Source: Streptomyces albospinus (lineage in GTDB: Bacteria; Actinomycetota; Actinomycetes; Streptomycetales; Streptomycetaceae). Taken from it: DNA of 51,113 nt. Of the stretch, positions 35,546 to 44,821 are shown one piece after another. The stretch lies in assembly GCF_014648695.1 (NCBI RefSeq), contig NZ_BMRP01000004.1:357355-408467 (forward strand), read 5' to 3'. The notes under the pieces were generated by a model that saw only the letters and a list, made by a program, of their open reading frames with translations, was not told where the DNA came from and searched no databases. The translations under genes and the position numbers were made by a program. The first letter of the stretch is position 1; every line of letters begins with the position of its first letter.

Positions 35546-36649
35546 ATGCCGTTGACCCCCGAGGACGTGCGGAACAAGCAGTTCACGACCGTCCGCCTCC
35601 GAGAAGGCTATGACGAGGACGAGGTCGATGCCTTCCTCGACGAGGTCGAAGCCGAACTGACCCGCCTGCTCCGGGAGAACGAGGACCTGCGGGCCAAGCT
35701 GGCCGCCGCCACTCGTGCCGCCGCGCAGAACCAGCAGCAGGGTCTGCGCAAGGGTCCTGACCAGCAGGAGCAGCAGCAGCGGCCGGGGGCACCTGTGCCC
35801 GCCGCCATATCCGGTCCGCAGCCGGTCCCGCCGCAGCAGCAGGGGATGGGCGGCCCGCCCCAACTGCCCGGTGGTGCACCTCAGCTGCCGCCCGGTCCCG
35901 GTGGCCACGGCCCGCAGGGCCCGCTCGGTCCTGGTCCGATGGGCCCCAACGGTCCGATGGGTGGCCCGCTGGGCGGCCCCGGCGGACCGCAGCAGATGCC
36001 GCAGCCGGCCCAGCAGCCGGGCGGCCCCGGCGGTGACAGCGCGGCGCGCGTGCTCTCGCTGGCACAGCAGACCGCCGACCAGGCGATCGCGGAGGCTCGT
36101 TCCGAGGCCAACAAGATCGTCGGCGAGGCGCGCAGCCGTGCCGAGGGCCTGGAGCGGGACGCCCGCGCCAAGGCCGACGCGCTGGAGCGGGACGCGCAGG
36201 AGAAGCACCGCGTGGCGATGGGGTCGCTGGAGTCGGCCCGCGCGACGCTGGAGCGCAAGGTCGAGGACCTGCGCGGCTTCGAGCGCGAGTACCGCACCCG
36301 CCTGAAGTCGTACCTGGAGAGCCAGCTGCGCCAGCTGGAGAACCAGGCCGACGACTCGCTGGCCCCGCCGCGGACCCCGGCCGCCGCGTCGCTGCCGCCG
36401 TCCCCGTCGATGGCGTCGGCCGGTGCGGGCACCATGGGCGGCAACCACACCATGGGTGGCGGCCAGTCCCTGGGCGCCAACCACTCGATGAGCGGCCCGT
36501 CCAGCGGCGGTCCGTCCTACGGCGGGCAGCAGCAGATGTCGCCGGCGATGACCCAGCCGATGGCACCGGTGCGGCCCCAGGGCCCGTCGCCGATGCAGCA
36601 GACGCCGTCGCCGATGCGCGGCTTCCTCATCGACGAGGACGACAACTGA
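35546..36649 (+). CDS. divIVA: Polar growth determinant DivIVA
   Basis: A 367-residue coiled-coil protein that marks hyphal tips and branch points and recruits wall synthesis. The conserved N-terminal membrane-binding domain (PLTPEDVRNKQFTTVRLREGYDEDEVDAFLDEVEAEL) and first coiled coil are followed by a long Gln/Pro/Gly insert (about residues 65-165), a second coiled coil (QTADQAIAEARSEANKIVGEAR ... LKSYLESQLRQLENQ) and a Gly/Met/Ser-rich tail ending GFLIDEDDN. The insert and tail are larger than in Bacillus, as expected for streptomycetes. It is the last gene of the cluster. Confidence 0.97.
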   Translation: MPLTPEDVRNKQFTTVRLREGYDEDEVDAFLDEVEAELTRLLRENEDLRAKLAAATRAAAQNQQQGLRKGPDQQEQQQRPGAPVPAAISGPQPVPPQQQGMGGPPQLPGGAPQLPPGPGGHGPQGPLGPGPMGPNGPMGGPLGGPGGPQQMPQPAQQPGGPGGDSAARVLSLAQQTADQAIAEARSEANKIVGEARSRAEGLERDARAKADALERDAQEKHRVAMGSLESARATLERKVEDLRGFEREYRTRLKSYLESQLRQLENQADDSLAPPRTPAAASLPPSPSMASAGAGTMGGNHTMGGGQSLGANHSMSGPSSGGPSYGGQQQMSPAMTQPMAPVRPQGPSPMQQTPSPMRGFLIDEDDN

Positions 36650-36679
36650 CGCCCCAACGGCGCGGATAGTCGGCAATCA

Positions 36680-36722
36680 GGGCCGGGCCCCGAGGAACTC
36701 TCCTCGGGGCCCGGCCCTTTTT
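36680..36722 (+). terminator. Intrinsic terminator of the dcw cluster
   Basis: A 17-bp perfect stem (GGGCCGGGCCCCGAGGA at 36680-36696, complement at 36701-36717) with a 4-nt loop, followed by TTTTT. An unusually classical terminator for this GC content. Confidence 0.95.
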
Positions 36723-36807
36723 CGTGCTGCCGGGCGGTGCGGGTCCGGTGTGGTGCGGTCGCGCGTGTGGGGGGCGCGGCGGTGGTGCGCGGGGGGCGGA
36801 CAAGAGT

Positions 36808-36840
36808 GAATGCCCCGGCGCGGAGTGCGCCGGGGCATTC
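36808..36840 (-). terminator. Terminator downstream of ileS
   Basis: A 14-bp perfect stem (GAATGCCCCGGCGC at 36808-36821 with its complement at 36827-36840) and a 5-nt loop, 29 bp past the ileS stop on the minus strand. Confidence 0.8.
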
Positions 36841-36868
36841 GGTGCGGGCCGGGGCCCGGGTGTGCTGC

Positions 36869-39800
36869 CTACGCCTTGCGGAGGTGGAACGTCAGGGACA
36901 GCGACTCGTCGGTGAAGGCGGGGCCGTAGGACGCGTCCGGCTCGCCGGCGGCGAAGTCGGTGGCCAGCACCTCGTCGGCGATCAGGGCGGCGTGGTCGGA
37001 CAGCGCCGTCCGCACGTCGTCGTCGGCGGTCCGCCAGCGCAGGGCGATCCGGTCGGCGACGTCGAGGCCGCTGTTCTTACGGGCCTCCTGGATCAGCCGG
37101 ATCGCGTCCCGGGCCAGGCCCGCACGGCGCAGCTCCGGGGTGATCTCCAGGTCGAGGGCGACCGTCGCGCCCGAGTCGGAGGCCACCGACCAGCCCTCGC
37201 GCGGGGTCTCGGTGATGATGACCTCGTCGGGGGCGAGGCTGACGGTCTCGCCGTCGACCTCGACGCTCGCCGTGCCCTCGCGCAGCGCGAGCGACAGGGC
37301 CGCGGCGTCCGCCCCGGCGATGGCCTTGGCGACCGCCTGGACGCCCTTGCCGAACCGCTTGCCCAGCGCCCGGAAGTTGGCCTTGGCGGTGGTGTCCACC
37401 AGGGAGCCGCCCACCTCGGAGAGCGAGGCCAGCGAGCTGACGTTCAACTCCTCGGCGATCTGGGCGCGCAGGTCCTCGGAGAGGTCCGCGAAGCCGTGGG
37501 CGCCGACCAGCGCGCGGGAGAGCGGCTGGCGGGTCTTCACCCCGGACTCGGCGCGGGTGGCGCGGCCCAGTTCGACCAGCCGGCGCACCAGCTGCATCCG
37601 GGCGGACAGCGTCGGGTCGACGGCGGCCTTGTCGGCGACCGGCCAGGAGGTGAGGTGGACCGAGTCCGGGGCGTCCGGGGTGACCGGGACGACCAGGTCC
37701 TGCCAGACCCGCTCGGTGATGAACGGGGTGAGCGGGGCCATCAGGCGCGTCACCGTCTCGATGACCTCATGGAGGGTGCGCAGCGCGGCCGGGTCGCCCT
37801 GCCAGAAGCGGCGGCGGGAGCGGCGCACGTACCAGTTGGAGAGGTCGTCGACGAAGGCGGAGAGCAGCTTGCCGGCGCGCTGGGTGTCGAAGCCCTCCAG
37901 GGCGTCGGTGACCCCTTCGACCAGGGTGTTGAGCTCGCCGAGCAGCCAGCGGTCCAGCAGCGGGCGGTCGGCGGGGGCCGGGTCGGCCGCGGACGGCGCC
38001 CACTCGGAGGTGCGGGCGTACAGCGCCTGGAAGGCGACGGTGTTCCAGTACGTCAGCAGCGTCTTGCGGACGACTTCCTGGATGGTGTTGTGGCCCACCC
38101 GGCGGGCCGACCACGGCGAGCCGCCGGCGGCCATGAACCAGCGGACCGCGTCGGCGCCGTGCTGGTCCATGAGCGGGATCGGCTGGAGGATGTTGCCCAG
38201 GTGCTTGGACATCTTCCGGCCGTCCTCGGCGAGGATGTGGCCGAGACAGACCACGTTCTCGTAGCTGGACTTGTCGAAGACCAGGGTGCCGACGGCCATG
38301 AGGGTGTAGAACCAGCCGCGGGTCTGGTCGATGGCCTCGGAGATGAACTGCGCCGGGTACCGCTTCTCGAAGAGCTCCTTGTTGCGGTACGGGTAGCCCC
38401 ACTGCGCGAACGGCATCGAGCCCGAGTCGTACCAGGCGTCGATCACCTCGGGGACGCGGGTGGCGGTGAGCGCGCAGCCCTCGTGGGTGCAGTCGAAGGT
38501 GACCTCGTCGATGAACGGGCGGTGCGGGTCCAGGCCGGACTGGTCGGTGCCGGTCAGCTCGGACAGCTCGGTGAGCGAGCCGACGCAGGTGAGGTGGCCC
38601 TCCTCGCAGCGCCAGATGGGCAGTGGGGTGCCCCAGTAGCGGTTGCGGGACAGCGCCCAGTCGATGTTGTTGTTGAGCCAGTCGCCGAACCGGCCGTGCT
38701 TGACGGACTCCGGGAACCAGTTGGTGTTCTCGTTCTCCCGCAGGAGGGCGTCCTTGACCGCGGTGGTGCGGATGTACCAGGACGGCTGGGCGTAGTAGAG
38801 CAGCGCGGTGTGGCAGCGCCAGCAGTGCGGGTAGCTGTGCTCGTAGGCGAGGTGGCGGAAGAGCAGGCCGCGGGCGTCCAGGTCGGCGACCAGCGCCTCG
38901 TCGGCCTTCTTGAAGAACTGGCCCCCGACGAGGGGGAGTTGCTCCTCGAAGGCGCCGTCCGGGCGGACCGGGTTGACCACCGGGAGGCCGTACGCGCGGC
39001 AGGTCCGCAGGTCGTCCTCACCGAAGGCGGGGGCCTGGTGGACGAGGCCGGTGCCGTCGTCGGTGGTGACGTACTCGGCGTTGACGACGAAGTTGGCGCC
39101 GTCGAGGTCGACGAGCCGGAAGGGGCGCTCGTAGGACCAGCGCTCCATCTCGCGGCCGGTGAAGGACTCGCCGGTGGCCGTCCAGCCCTCGCCCAGCGCC
39201 TTCTCCAGCAGCGGCTCGGCGACGACCAGCTGCTCGGTGCCGTCGGTGGCGACCACGTACGTGACGTCGGGGTGGGCGGCGACGGCGGTGTTCGAGACCA
39301 GGGTCCAGGGGGTGGTCGTCCAGACCAGGAGGGCGGCCCGGCCGGCCAGCGGGCCGGAGGTCAGCGGGAGGCGGACGAAGACCGAGGGGTCGACGACCGT
39401 CTCGTAGCCCTGCGCCAGCTCGTGGTCCGACAGGCCGGTGCCGCAGCGGGGGCACCAGGGGGCGACGCGGTGGTCCTGGACCAGCAGGCCCTTGGTGAAG
39501 ATCTCCTTCAGCGACCACCACACCGACTCGATGTAGTCGGGGTCCATGGTGCGGTACGGGTCGTCCAGGTCGGTCCAGTAGCCCATCCGCGTCGTCAGCT
39601 CGGCGAAGGCGTCGGTGTGCCGGGTCACCGACTCGCGGCACTTGGCGTTGAACTCGGCGATGCCGTACGCCTCGATGTCCTTCTTGCCGTTGAAGCCCAG
39701 CTCCTTCTCCACGGCCAGCTCGACCGGGAGGCCGTGGCAGTCCCAGCCGGCCTTGCGGTCGACGTGGTAGCCCTGCATCGTGCGGAACCGGGGGAAGACG

Positions 39801-40012
39801 TCCTTGAAGACGCGGGCCTCGATGTGGTGGGCGCCGGGCATGCCGTTGGCGGTCGGGGGGCCCTCGTAGAAGACCCACTCGGGGCGGCCCTCGGACTGCT
39901 GGAGGGTACGGGCGAAGACCTTCTGCTCCCGCCAGAAGTCGAGCACCGCGTGCTCAAGGGCGGGCAGGTCTACCTGGGCGGGTACCTGGCGGTACAGGGG
40001 CTGCGGACTCAT
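36869..40012 (-). CDS. ileS: Isoleucyl-tRNA synthetase, type 2 (IleRS2)
   Basis: A 1047-residue class I aminoacyl-tRNA synthetase with a CP1 editing domain and anticodon-binding C-terminus; length and sequence fit the eukaryote-like IleRS2 branch, which has low mupirocin sensitivity. The HIGH region reads PPTANGMPGAHHIEAR, that is GAHH (residues 60-63) where HxGH is expected: first and third positions are exchanged. GWDCHGLPVELAVEKELG and KMSKH (about residue 600) are normal. ATG 40012 has GGAGG 7 nt upstream, held in the T-box sequestrator. It is transcribed alone, convergent with the dcw cluster. Confidence 0.96.
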   Translation of the reverse strand: MSPQPLYRQVPAQVDLPALEHAVLDFWREQKVFARTLQQSEGRPEWVFYEGPPTANGMPGAHHIEARVFKDVFPRFRTMQGYHVDRKAGWDCHGLPVELAVEKELGFNGKKDIEAYGIAEFNAKCRESVTRHTDAFAELTTRMGYWTDLDDPYRTMDPDYIESVWWSLKEIFTKGLLVQDHRVAPWCPRCGTGLSDHELAQGYETVVDPSVFVRLPLTSGPLAGRAALLVWTTTPWTLVSNTAVAAHPDVTYVVATDGTEQLVVAEPLLEKALGEGWTATGESFTGREMERWSYERPFRLVDLDGANFVVNAEYVTTDDGTGLVHQAPAFGEDDLRTCRAYGLPVVNPVRPDGAFEEQLPLVGGQFFKKADEALVADLDARGLLFRHLAYEHSYPHCWRCHTALLYYAQPSWYIRTTAVKDALLRENENTNWFPESVKHGRFGDWLNNNIDWALSRNRYWGTPLPIWRCEEGHLTCVGSLTELSELTGTDQSGLDPHRPFIDEVTFDCTHEGCALTATRVPEVIDAWYDSGSMPFAQWGYPYRNKELFEKRYPAQFISEAIDQTRGWFYTLMAVGTLVFDKSSYENVVCLGHILAEDGRKMSKHLGNILQPIPLMDQHGADAVRWFMAAGGSPWSARRVGHNTIQEVVRKTLLTYWNTVAFQALYARTSEWAPSAADPAPADRPLLDRWLLGELNTLVEGVTDALEGFDTQRAGKLLSAFVDDLSNWYVRRSRRRFWQGDPAALRTLHEVIETVTRLMAPLTPFITERVWQDLVVPVTPDAPDSVHLTSWPVADKAAVDPTLSARMQLVRRLVELGRATRAESGVKTRQPLSRALVGAHGFADLSEDLRAQIAEELNVSSLASLSEVGGSLVDTTAKANFRALGKRFGKGVQAVAKAIAGADAAALSLALREGTASVEVDGETVSLAPDEVIITETPREGWSVASDSGATVALDLEITPELRRAGLARDAIRLIQEARKNSGLDVADRIALRWRTADDDVRTALSDHAALIADEVLATDFAAGEPDASYGPAFTDESLSLTFHLRKA

Positions 40013-40019
40013 CGGGCTT

Positions 40020-40255
40020 CCTCCGGCGGACAGCTGCTGCGTTCTCCGTCCGGAGGGACGAGAGCCCTGGCTCCCGCGGTACCACCCTCCTTGGCGGCGC
40101 GGCTGCACCGCCCCCTCATTGGGGTCGCGCTGCCGGGTCTACTCGCCCGGGACGATCCGTGGCCCGTGTGCGGAGCCCACTGTCCCAAGCTTTCTTCCGG
40201 CGACTCCGGGGTGATCTTCACGTCATGCACGCCCCCGGGCTCACACCGTCCCCGG
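40020..40255 (-). promoter_or_regulatory. Translational T-box riboswitch of ileS
   Basis: On the minus strand the leader has the T-box AGGGTGGTACCGCGG (40074-40088) that binds the uncharged tRNA acceptor end, and an isoleucine codon ATC (40213-40215) in GTGAAGATCACC as the likely specifier in a short stem I. The anti-Shine-Dalgarno CCTCCGG (40050-40056) can pair with CCGGAGG (40020-40026) at the ileS ribosome-binding site. This is the actinobacterial design in which uncharged tRNA-Ile frees the start site rather than preventing termination. Confidence 0.92.
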
Positions 40256-40311
40256 GTCGCTGTCGGCTGCGTATGACGCTACTCGTCCCATCAATGCCTT
40301 TCGCTTCGCCC

Positions 40312-40317
40312 AGTGTA
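40312..40317 (-). promoter_or_regulatory. Possible ileS -10 element
   Basis: TACACT on the minus strand about 60 bp upstream of the T-box leader. No convincing -35 accompanies it. Confidence 0.3.
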
Positions 40318-40513
40318 AGGGGCCGCGCCGACAGCGGCCGACCGGATTTCTCCGGACCGCCCCCTTTGCCGCCCGCCGCCGGGTGGGTGACCCGAATGGC
40401 GATACGCCGGGCGCCGGGCCTGCCGGGCGGATTACGGGGCGGGGAGCGGGGCACAACCGAGGCAGACCGGACTTTCCGGTTCCGGTGGCGGGGCGGCCGG
40501 GCGGTGCGTCCCG

Positions 40514-40542
40514 TTGCCGCGTGCCGTGCGGCGATTTATCGT
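40514..40542 (+). promoter_or_regulatory. Promoter of the DksA-like gene
   Basis: TTGCCG (40514-40519), 17-bp spacer, TATCGT (40537-40542), with transcription expected to start about 40549, giving a short leader with GAAGGGG before ATG 40592. Confidence 0.55.
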
Positions 40543-40591
40543 TCCCGTCACGATTCGCGAACAAGATCACGTATGTGAAGGGGTCGCGGCC

Positions 40592-41347
40592 ATGGTGGCG
40601 AAAAAGACCGCCGCGGAGCAGAGCACGACGCCTGGCGAACCTGCCGACGAGGACGTCGTGCAGCAGCCCGCCCACAAGAAGGCGGCCCGGCACCCGGCGG
40701 CTCCCAAGAAGGCCGCCCCGAAGAAGGCGGCGGCGAAGAAGACGGCGCCCGCCAAGTCCGCGGCCAAGAAGACCACGGCGAAGAAGACGGCCGCCGGGAA
40801 GACGGCCGTGGACCACGCTCCGGCCAAGAAGGCCGCGGCGGTGGCGAGGAAGACGGGAGCCAAGACGGTGGTGGCGAAGAAGACGGCGGCGTCGTCCGCC
40901 GAGGAGCACGGCGCGGAATCCGCGGTGCCGCCGGCGCGTACCTCCGCGGCACCCGGCGAGCTCGCCGTACGGCCCGGCGAGGACCCCTGGACGCCCGCGG
41001 AGGTCGCCGAGGCGCGGTCCGGGCTGATGGACGAGGCGGTCCGGCTGCGGTCCGAGATCGTCGCCGCCGAGGACGCCATCGCGGGGCTGATGCGGGACTC
41101 CGGCGACGGCGCGGGCGACGACGAGGCCGACACCGGCAGCAAGAACATCACCCGCGAGCACGAGCTGGCGCTGGCCTCCAACGCCCGCGAGATGCTGCTC
41201 CAGACCGAGCGCGCCCTCGGCCGGCTGGACGCGGGCACGTACGGGCTGTGCGAGAACTGCGGCAAGCCGATCGGCAAGGCCCGGATGCAGGCGTTCCCGC
41301 GGGCGACGCTGTGCGTGGAGTGCAAGCAGAAGCAGGAGCGCCGCTGA
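40592..41347 (+). CDS. DksA/TraR zinc-finger protein with Lys/Ala-rich tail
   Basis: A 251-residue two-part protein. Residues 1-110 are built from repeated KKAA, PKKAA and AKKTA units, like the histone-H1-type tails of bacterial nucleoid proteins (HupS-like). The C-terminal 110 residues form a DksA/TraR-type coiled coil and a four-Cys zinc finger (LCENCGKPIGKARMQAFP ... TLCVECK). It may bind RNA polymerase or nucleic acid, but the acidic tip residues of true DksA are not confirmed. The start ATG 40592 is chosen for its GAAGGGG site; an earlier in-frame ATG at 40514 sits in the promoter. lspA follows 126 bp later. Confidence 0.88.
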   Translation: MVAKKTAAEQSTTPGEPADEDVVQQPAHKKAARHPAAPKKAAPKKAAAKKTAPAKSAAKKTTAKKTAAGKTAVDHAPAKKAAAVARKTGAKTVVAKKTAASSAEEHGAESAVPPARTSAAPGELAVRPGEDPWTPAEVAEARSGLMDEAVRLRSEIVAAEDAIAGLMRDSGDGAGDDEADTGSKNITREHELALASNAREMLLQTERALGRLDAGTYGLCENCGKPIGKARMQAFPRATLCVECKQKQERR

Positions 41348-41473
41348 CCCGGCCCGGGACCGGCTCGTGGCGGGCGGGTACCCATCCCGCCCGCTGCCGG
41401 ATGCGTGTGCCGTACTCTCGTGGTCAGCCGGGTACGGCCCGGTGGTTGACTCGACGGGCTGAGGGACTCACAC

Positions 41474-42076
41474 GTGGCAGAGGCGGAACGCATCACCGGT
41501 ACGCCGGAATCCGAGCCGGGTTCCGGGGCGGAACCCGAGGCGGGATCCGAAGGGGGACGGCCGGCGGAGGGCGAGCGGGGCACCGGACGCGGCAGGCGGC
41601 GGATCGCCGCGCTGCTCCTGGTGGCCGCGATCGTCTACCTGCTCGATCTGGGCAGCAAGCTGGCGGTGGTCGCCAAGCTGGAGCACCACGCGCCGGTCGA
41701 GGTCGTCGGGACGCTGCTCCAGTTCGAGGTGATCCGCAACCGCGGTGCCGCGTTCTCCATCGGCGAGGCGCTGACGATCTTCCTCACCATCATCGCGACG
41801 GTGGTGATCGTGGTGATCTTCCGGATCGCCCGCAAGCTCTACAGCCTCCCCTGGGCCATCGCGCTCGGGCTGCTGCTGGGCGGTGCGTTCGGCAATCTCA
41901 CCGACCGGATCTTCCGCTCGCCGGGCGTCTTCCAGGGCGCCGTCGTGGACTTCATCGCCCCGGCGCACTTCGCGGTCTTCAACCTCGCCGACTCCGCGAT
42001 CGTCTGCGGCGGCGTGCTGATCGTGCTGCTCTCCTTCAAGGGGCTGGACCCCGACGGGACCGTGCACAAGGACTGA
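41474..42076 (+). CDS. lspA: Lipoprotein signal peptidase (SPase II)
   Basis: A 200-residue aspartic membrane protease that cleaves prolipoprotein signal peptides after lipidation. The first 45 residues are an acidic, Gly/Glu-rich cytoplasmic extension; four transmembrane helices follow. Motifs: [30 protein letters not shown] and [22 protein letters not shown], the last two carrying the catalytic aspartates. GTG 41474 follows GAGGGAC. It precedes rluD in the usual order. Confidence 0.96.
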   Translation: MAEAERITGTPESEPGSGAEPEAGSEGGRPAEGERGTGRGRRRIAALLLVAAIVYLLDLGSKLAVVAKLEHHAPVEVVGTLLQFEVIRNRGAAFSIGEALTIFLTIIATVVIVVIFRIARKLYSLPWAIALGLLLGGAFGNLTDRIFRSPGVFQGAVVDFIAPAHFAVFNLADSAIVCGGVLIVLLSFKGLDPDGTVHKD

Positions 42077-42163
42077 GCGGCGGGGGAGCGGGCCGGGGGA
42101 GCCCGGGGGTCCGGGGCCCGGTCCGGGTGCCCGCCGCCGGGCAGGGCACCGCCGCGGGGCTGA

Positions 42164-42169
42164 CATACT
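42164..42169 (+). promoter_or_regulatory. Candidate leaderless -10 before rluD
   Basis: CATACT six nucleotides before the GTG start, with no Shine-Dalgarno in between. Transcription would start at the start codon. No clear -35. Confidence 0.35.
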
Positions 42170-42175
42170 CGTGGG

Positions 42176-43117
42176 GTGAGCACCCTTCCCGAGATCCGCA
42201 CCCTGCCCGTACCGGACGGCCTGGAGGGCGAGCGCGTGGACGCCGCGCTGGCCCGCATGTTCGGCTTCTCCCGTACGAAGGCGGCCGAGCTGGCCGCGGC
42301 CGGCAAGGTGCGGGTGGACGGCTCCGAGGTGATGAAGTCGGAGCGGGTCCGCGGGGGCGCCTGGCTGGAGGTCGAGATGCCGCAGGCCGCGCCGCCGGTG
42401 GAGATCGTCGCGGAGCCCGTCGAGGGCATGGAGATCGTGCACGACGACGACGACATCGTCGTGATCGTCAAGCCCGTGGGGGTCGCCGCGCACCCCAGCC
42501 CCGGCTGGACCGGCACCACCGTCATCGGCGGGCTGGCCGCGGCCGGTTACCGCATCTCCACCTCGGGGGCGGCCGAGCGGCAGGGCATCGTGCACCGCCT
42601 CGACGTCGGGACGTCGGGCCTGATGGTGGTCGCGAAGTCGGAGCGTGCGTACACCCTGCTCAAGCAGCAGTTCCGGGAGCGCACGGTCGACAAGCGCTAC
42701 CACGCTCTCGTCCAGGGGCACCCGGACCCGATGAGCGGCACCATCGACGCCCCCATCGGGCGGCATCCGCAGCACGACTACAAGTGGGCGGTCACCGCCG
42801 ACGGCAAGCCGTCGGTGACGCACTACGACCTCATCGAGGCGTTCCGGGCGGCCAGCCTGCTGGACATCAAGCTGGAGACCGGGCGGACGCACCAGATCCG
42901 CGTGCACATGGCCGCGCACCGGCACCCCTGCGTCGGCGATCTGACCTACGGCGCGGACCCCACGCTCGCCAAACGGCTGGGCGTCGGGCGGCAGTGGCTG
43001 CACGCCGTCCGGCTGGGGTTCGAGCACCCCTCGGACGGGCGCCGGGTCGAGTTCGCGAGCGCGTATCCGGACGATCTCCAGCATGCGCTGGACACGGTCC
43101 GGGACGAGAGCTACTGA
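42176..43117 (+). CDS. rluD: 23S rRNA pseudouridine synthase, RluA/RluD family
   Basis: A 313-residue enzyme with an N-terminal S4 RNA-binding domain ([32 protein letters not shown]) and a catalytic domain containing [20 protein letters not shown] with catalytic Asp143, then RYHALVQG and [13 protein letters not shown]. It makes pseudouridines, most likely in helix 69 of 23S rRNA as RluD does; target specificity is inference. GTG 42176. Gene order lspA-rluD is conserved in bacteria. Confidence 0.93.
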   Translation: MSTLPEIRTLPVPDGLEGERVDAALARMFGFSRTKAAELAAAGKVRVDGSEVMKSERVRGGAWLEVEMPQAAPPVEIVAEPVEGMEIVHDDDDIVVIVKPVGVAAHPSPGWTGTTVIGGLAAAGYRISTSGAAERQGIVHRLDVGTSGLMVVAKSERAYTLLKQQFRERTVDKRYHALVQGHPDPMSGTIDAPIGRHPQHDYKWAVTADGKPSVTHYDLIEAFRAASLLDIKLETGRTHQIRVHMAAHRHPCVGDLTYGADPTLAKRLGVGRQWLHAVRLGFEHPSDGRRVEFASAYPDDLQHALDTVRDESY

Positions 43118-43207
43118 GGGAAGTTCCGCCGGAAAAGCGGGCATTGGTCCGCTTCGTGGCAGGCTTGGGTCGGAAATGATCGAAAACGACCCCGGAGCGT
43201 CGCCGCC

Positions 43208-44800
43208 GTGGACCAGCTGGCTCTGATCTTCCTCCTGCTGCTCGGAGCCGTGGTCATGGTGCCGGTGGGCGACCGGCTGGGGCTCCCGTCGCCGGTGCTG
43301 ATGACGCTCGCCGGTGCGGTGCTGGCGCTGCTGCCGTTCGTGCCCAACGTCCAGGTGCCGCCGGAGTACATCCTGCCCATCGTGCTGCCGCCGCTGCTCT
43401 ACGCGGCCGTCCAGCGCACCTCCTGGCGGCAGTTCACCGCCAACCTCCGGCCGATCTTCCTGCTCGCCGTGCTGCTGGTGTTCGCCACCACGGCGGCGGT
43501 GGCGGCGGTCGCGCAGGCGGTGGTGCCCGGGATGCCGCTGGCCGCCGCGGTGGTGCTCGGCGCGCTGGTCGCCCCGCCGGACCCGGTCGCCGCGACCGCG
43601 GTCGCCGGCAAGCTCGGGCTGCCCCGCCGGATGGTCTCCATCCTGGAGGGCGAGGGGCTGTTCAACGACGTCACCGCCATCGTGCTCTACCACGTCGCGC
43701 TCGCCGCGGTGCTCAGCGGCACCTTCTCGGTGCCCGGGGCACTGGGCTCGCTGGTGCTGTCCGCGGTCGTCGCGATAGCGGTCGGGCTGGTGCTCGGCTG
43801 GGTGGCCAACAAGCTGATGGGGCTGCTGGACGATCCGACGTTGCAGATCGGGCTGACGCTGCTGGTGCCGTTCGTGGCGTACGTGCTGGCCGAGGAGTTC
43901 AAGGGGTCGGGTGTGCTGGCGGTGCTGACCTGCGCGCTCTTCCTGGCGGAGTACGCCGTCGACGCCGACGACGTGCTGGGCCGGCTCGCCGGCTACACCT
44001 TCTGGGAGGTCGTCGACACCCTCGTCACCGGGGTCGCCTTCGGGCTGATCGGTCTGGAGCTGCACAACATCTTCGGGGCGGCGTCCGGCCGCTGGGGCCA
44101 GATGCTCGGCGCGGGGGCGGCGGTCGTCGGGGTGGTGGTGGCGGTGCGCCTGGTGTGGCTGCTGCCCGCCGCCTGGCTGGCCAAGCGGATGCACCGGCGC
44201 CGCGACATCGACGAGGACATCCCGATGAGCTGGCGCGAGACGGTCATCATGTGGTGGTCCGGGATGCGCGGGGTGGCCTCGGTGGCGCTGGCGCTGGCCA
44301 TTCCGTTCGGGGTGGACGGCGGCCCCTTCCCGGCCCGCGACGAGATCCTCTTCATCGCCTTCGCGGTGGTGCTCTCCACGCTGCTCGTCCAGGGGCTGAC
44401 GCTGCCCTGGCTGGTGCGCCGGCTGCGGGTGCGGGCCGACACCGATGCCGTGGACGCGCTGGAGCGGGAGCTGGCGCTGCGGGTGATCAAGGCGTCGAAG
44501 CGGCGGCTGCGGGAGGTCCTGGAGGTCGAGGAGGTGTCCGAGGAGGTCGCCGACCAGCTGTCCCGCAGGGCGTACGACATCGGGGCCCGGATCGCGCCGG
44601 ACATCGTCGACGACGAGCGGCGCGAGCTCTTCGAGAAGCGCATCTCGCGGATGAAGAAGGTGCAGCGCATCCAGGGCGAGATGCTGTCGGCGGCGCGGCA
44701 CGAGGTGCTGGCGGCGCGCAGCGAGCCGGGCGCCGACCCGGAGATCGTCGACCGGGTGCTGCGCCACCTGGACGTGCGGAGCCTGCGGGGCACGCCGTAG
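43208..44800 (+). CDS. CPA1-family Na+/H+ antiporter (NhaP-like)
   Basis: A 530-residue antiporter with about 12 transmembrane helices over the first 400 residues. Typical elements: LPIVLPPLLYAAVQRTSWRQF, the ion-binding region VLGALVAPPDPVAATAVAGKLGLPRRMVSILEGEGLFNDVTAIVLYHVA (Asp residues in both the PPDPVA and FND motifs), and VIMWWSGMRGVASVALALAIP. The last 130 residues are a charged cytoplasmic helix-rich domain (KKVQRIQGEMLSAARHEVLAARSE). It extrudes Na+ or K+ against protons for pH and salt homeostasis. GTG 43208; it converges on an MscS-type gene 21 bp away. Confidence 0.9.
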   Translation: MDQLALIFLLLLGAVVMVPVGDRLGLPSPVLMTLAGAVLALLPFVPNVQVPPEYILPIVLPPLLYAAVQRTSWRQFTANLRPIFLLAVLLVFATTAAVAAVAQAVVPGMPLAAAVVLGALVAPPDPVAATAVAGKLGLPRRMVSILEGEGLFNDVTAIVLYHVALAAVLSGTFSVPGALGSLVLSAVVAIAVGLVLGWVANKLMGLLDDPTLQIGLTLLVPFVAYVLAEEFKGSGVLAVLTCALFLAEYAVDADDVLGRLAGYTFWEVVDTLVTGVAFGLIGLELHNIFGAASGRWGQMLGAGAAVVGVVVAVRLVWLLPAAWLAKRMHRRRDIDEDIPMSWRETVIMWWSGMRGVASVALALAIPFGVDGGPFPARDEILFIAFAVVLSTLLVQGLTLPWLVRRLRVRADTDAVDALERELALRVIKASKRRLREVLEVEEVSEEVADQLSRRAYDIGARIAPDIVDDERRELFEKRISRMKKVQRIQGEMLSAARHEVLAARSEPGADPEIVDRVLRHLDVRSLRGTP

Positions 44801-44821
44801 GACGGGCGCCGGGAGCCGGCG

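Noticed and set aside
36737..40276. Plus-strand open frame of over 1100 codons opposite ileS
   Set aside because: Exact antisense of the ileS gene and its T-box leader; the real synthetase motifs are on the minus strand.
41468..44767. Minus-strand open frame of about 1100 codons opposite lspA, rluD and the antiporter
   Set aside because: Asp/His/Gln-rich antisense shadow spanning three clearly coding plus-strand genes.
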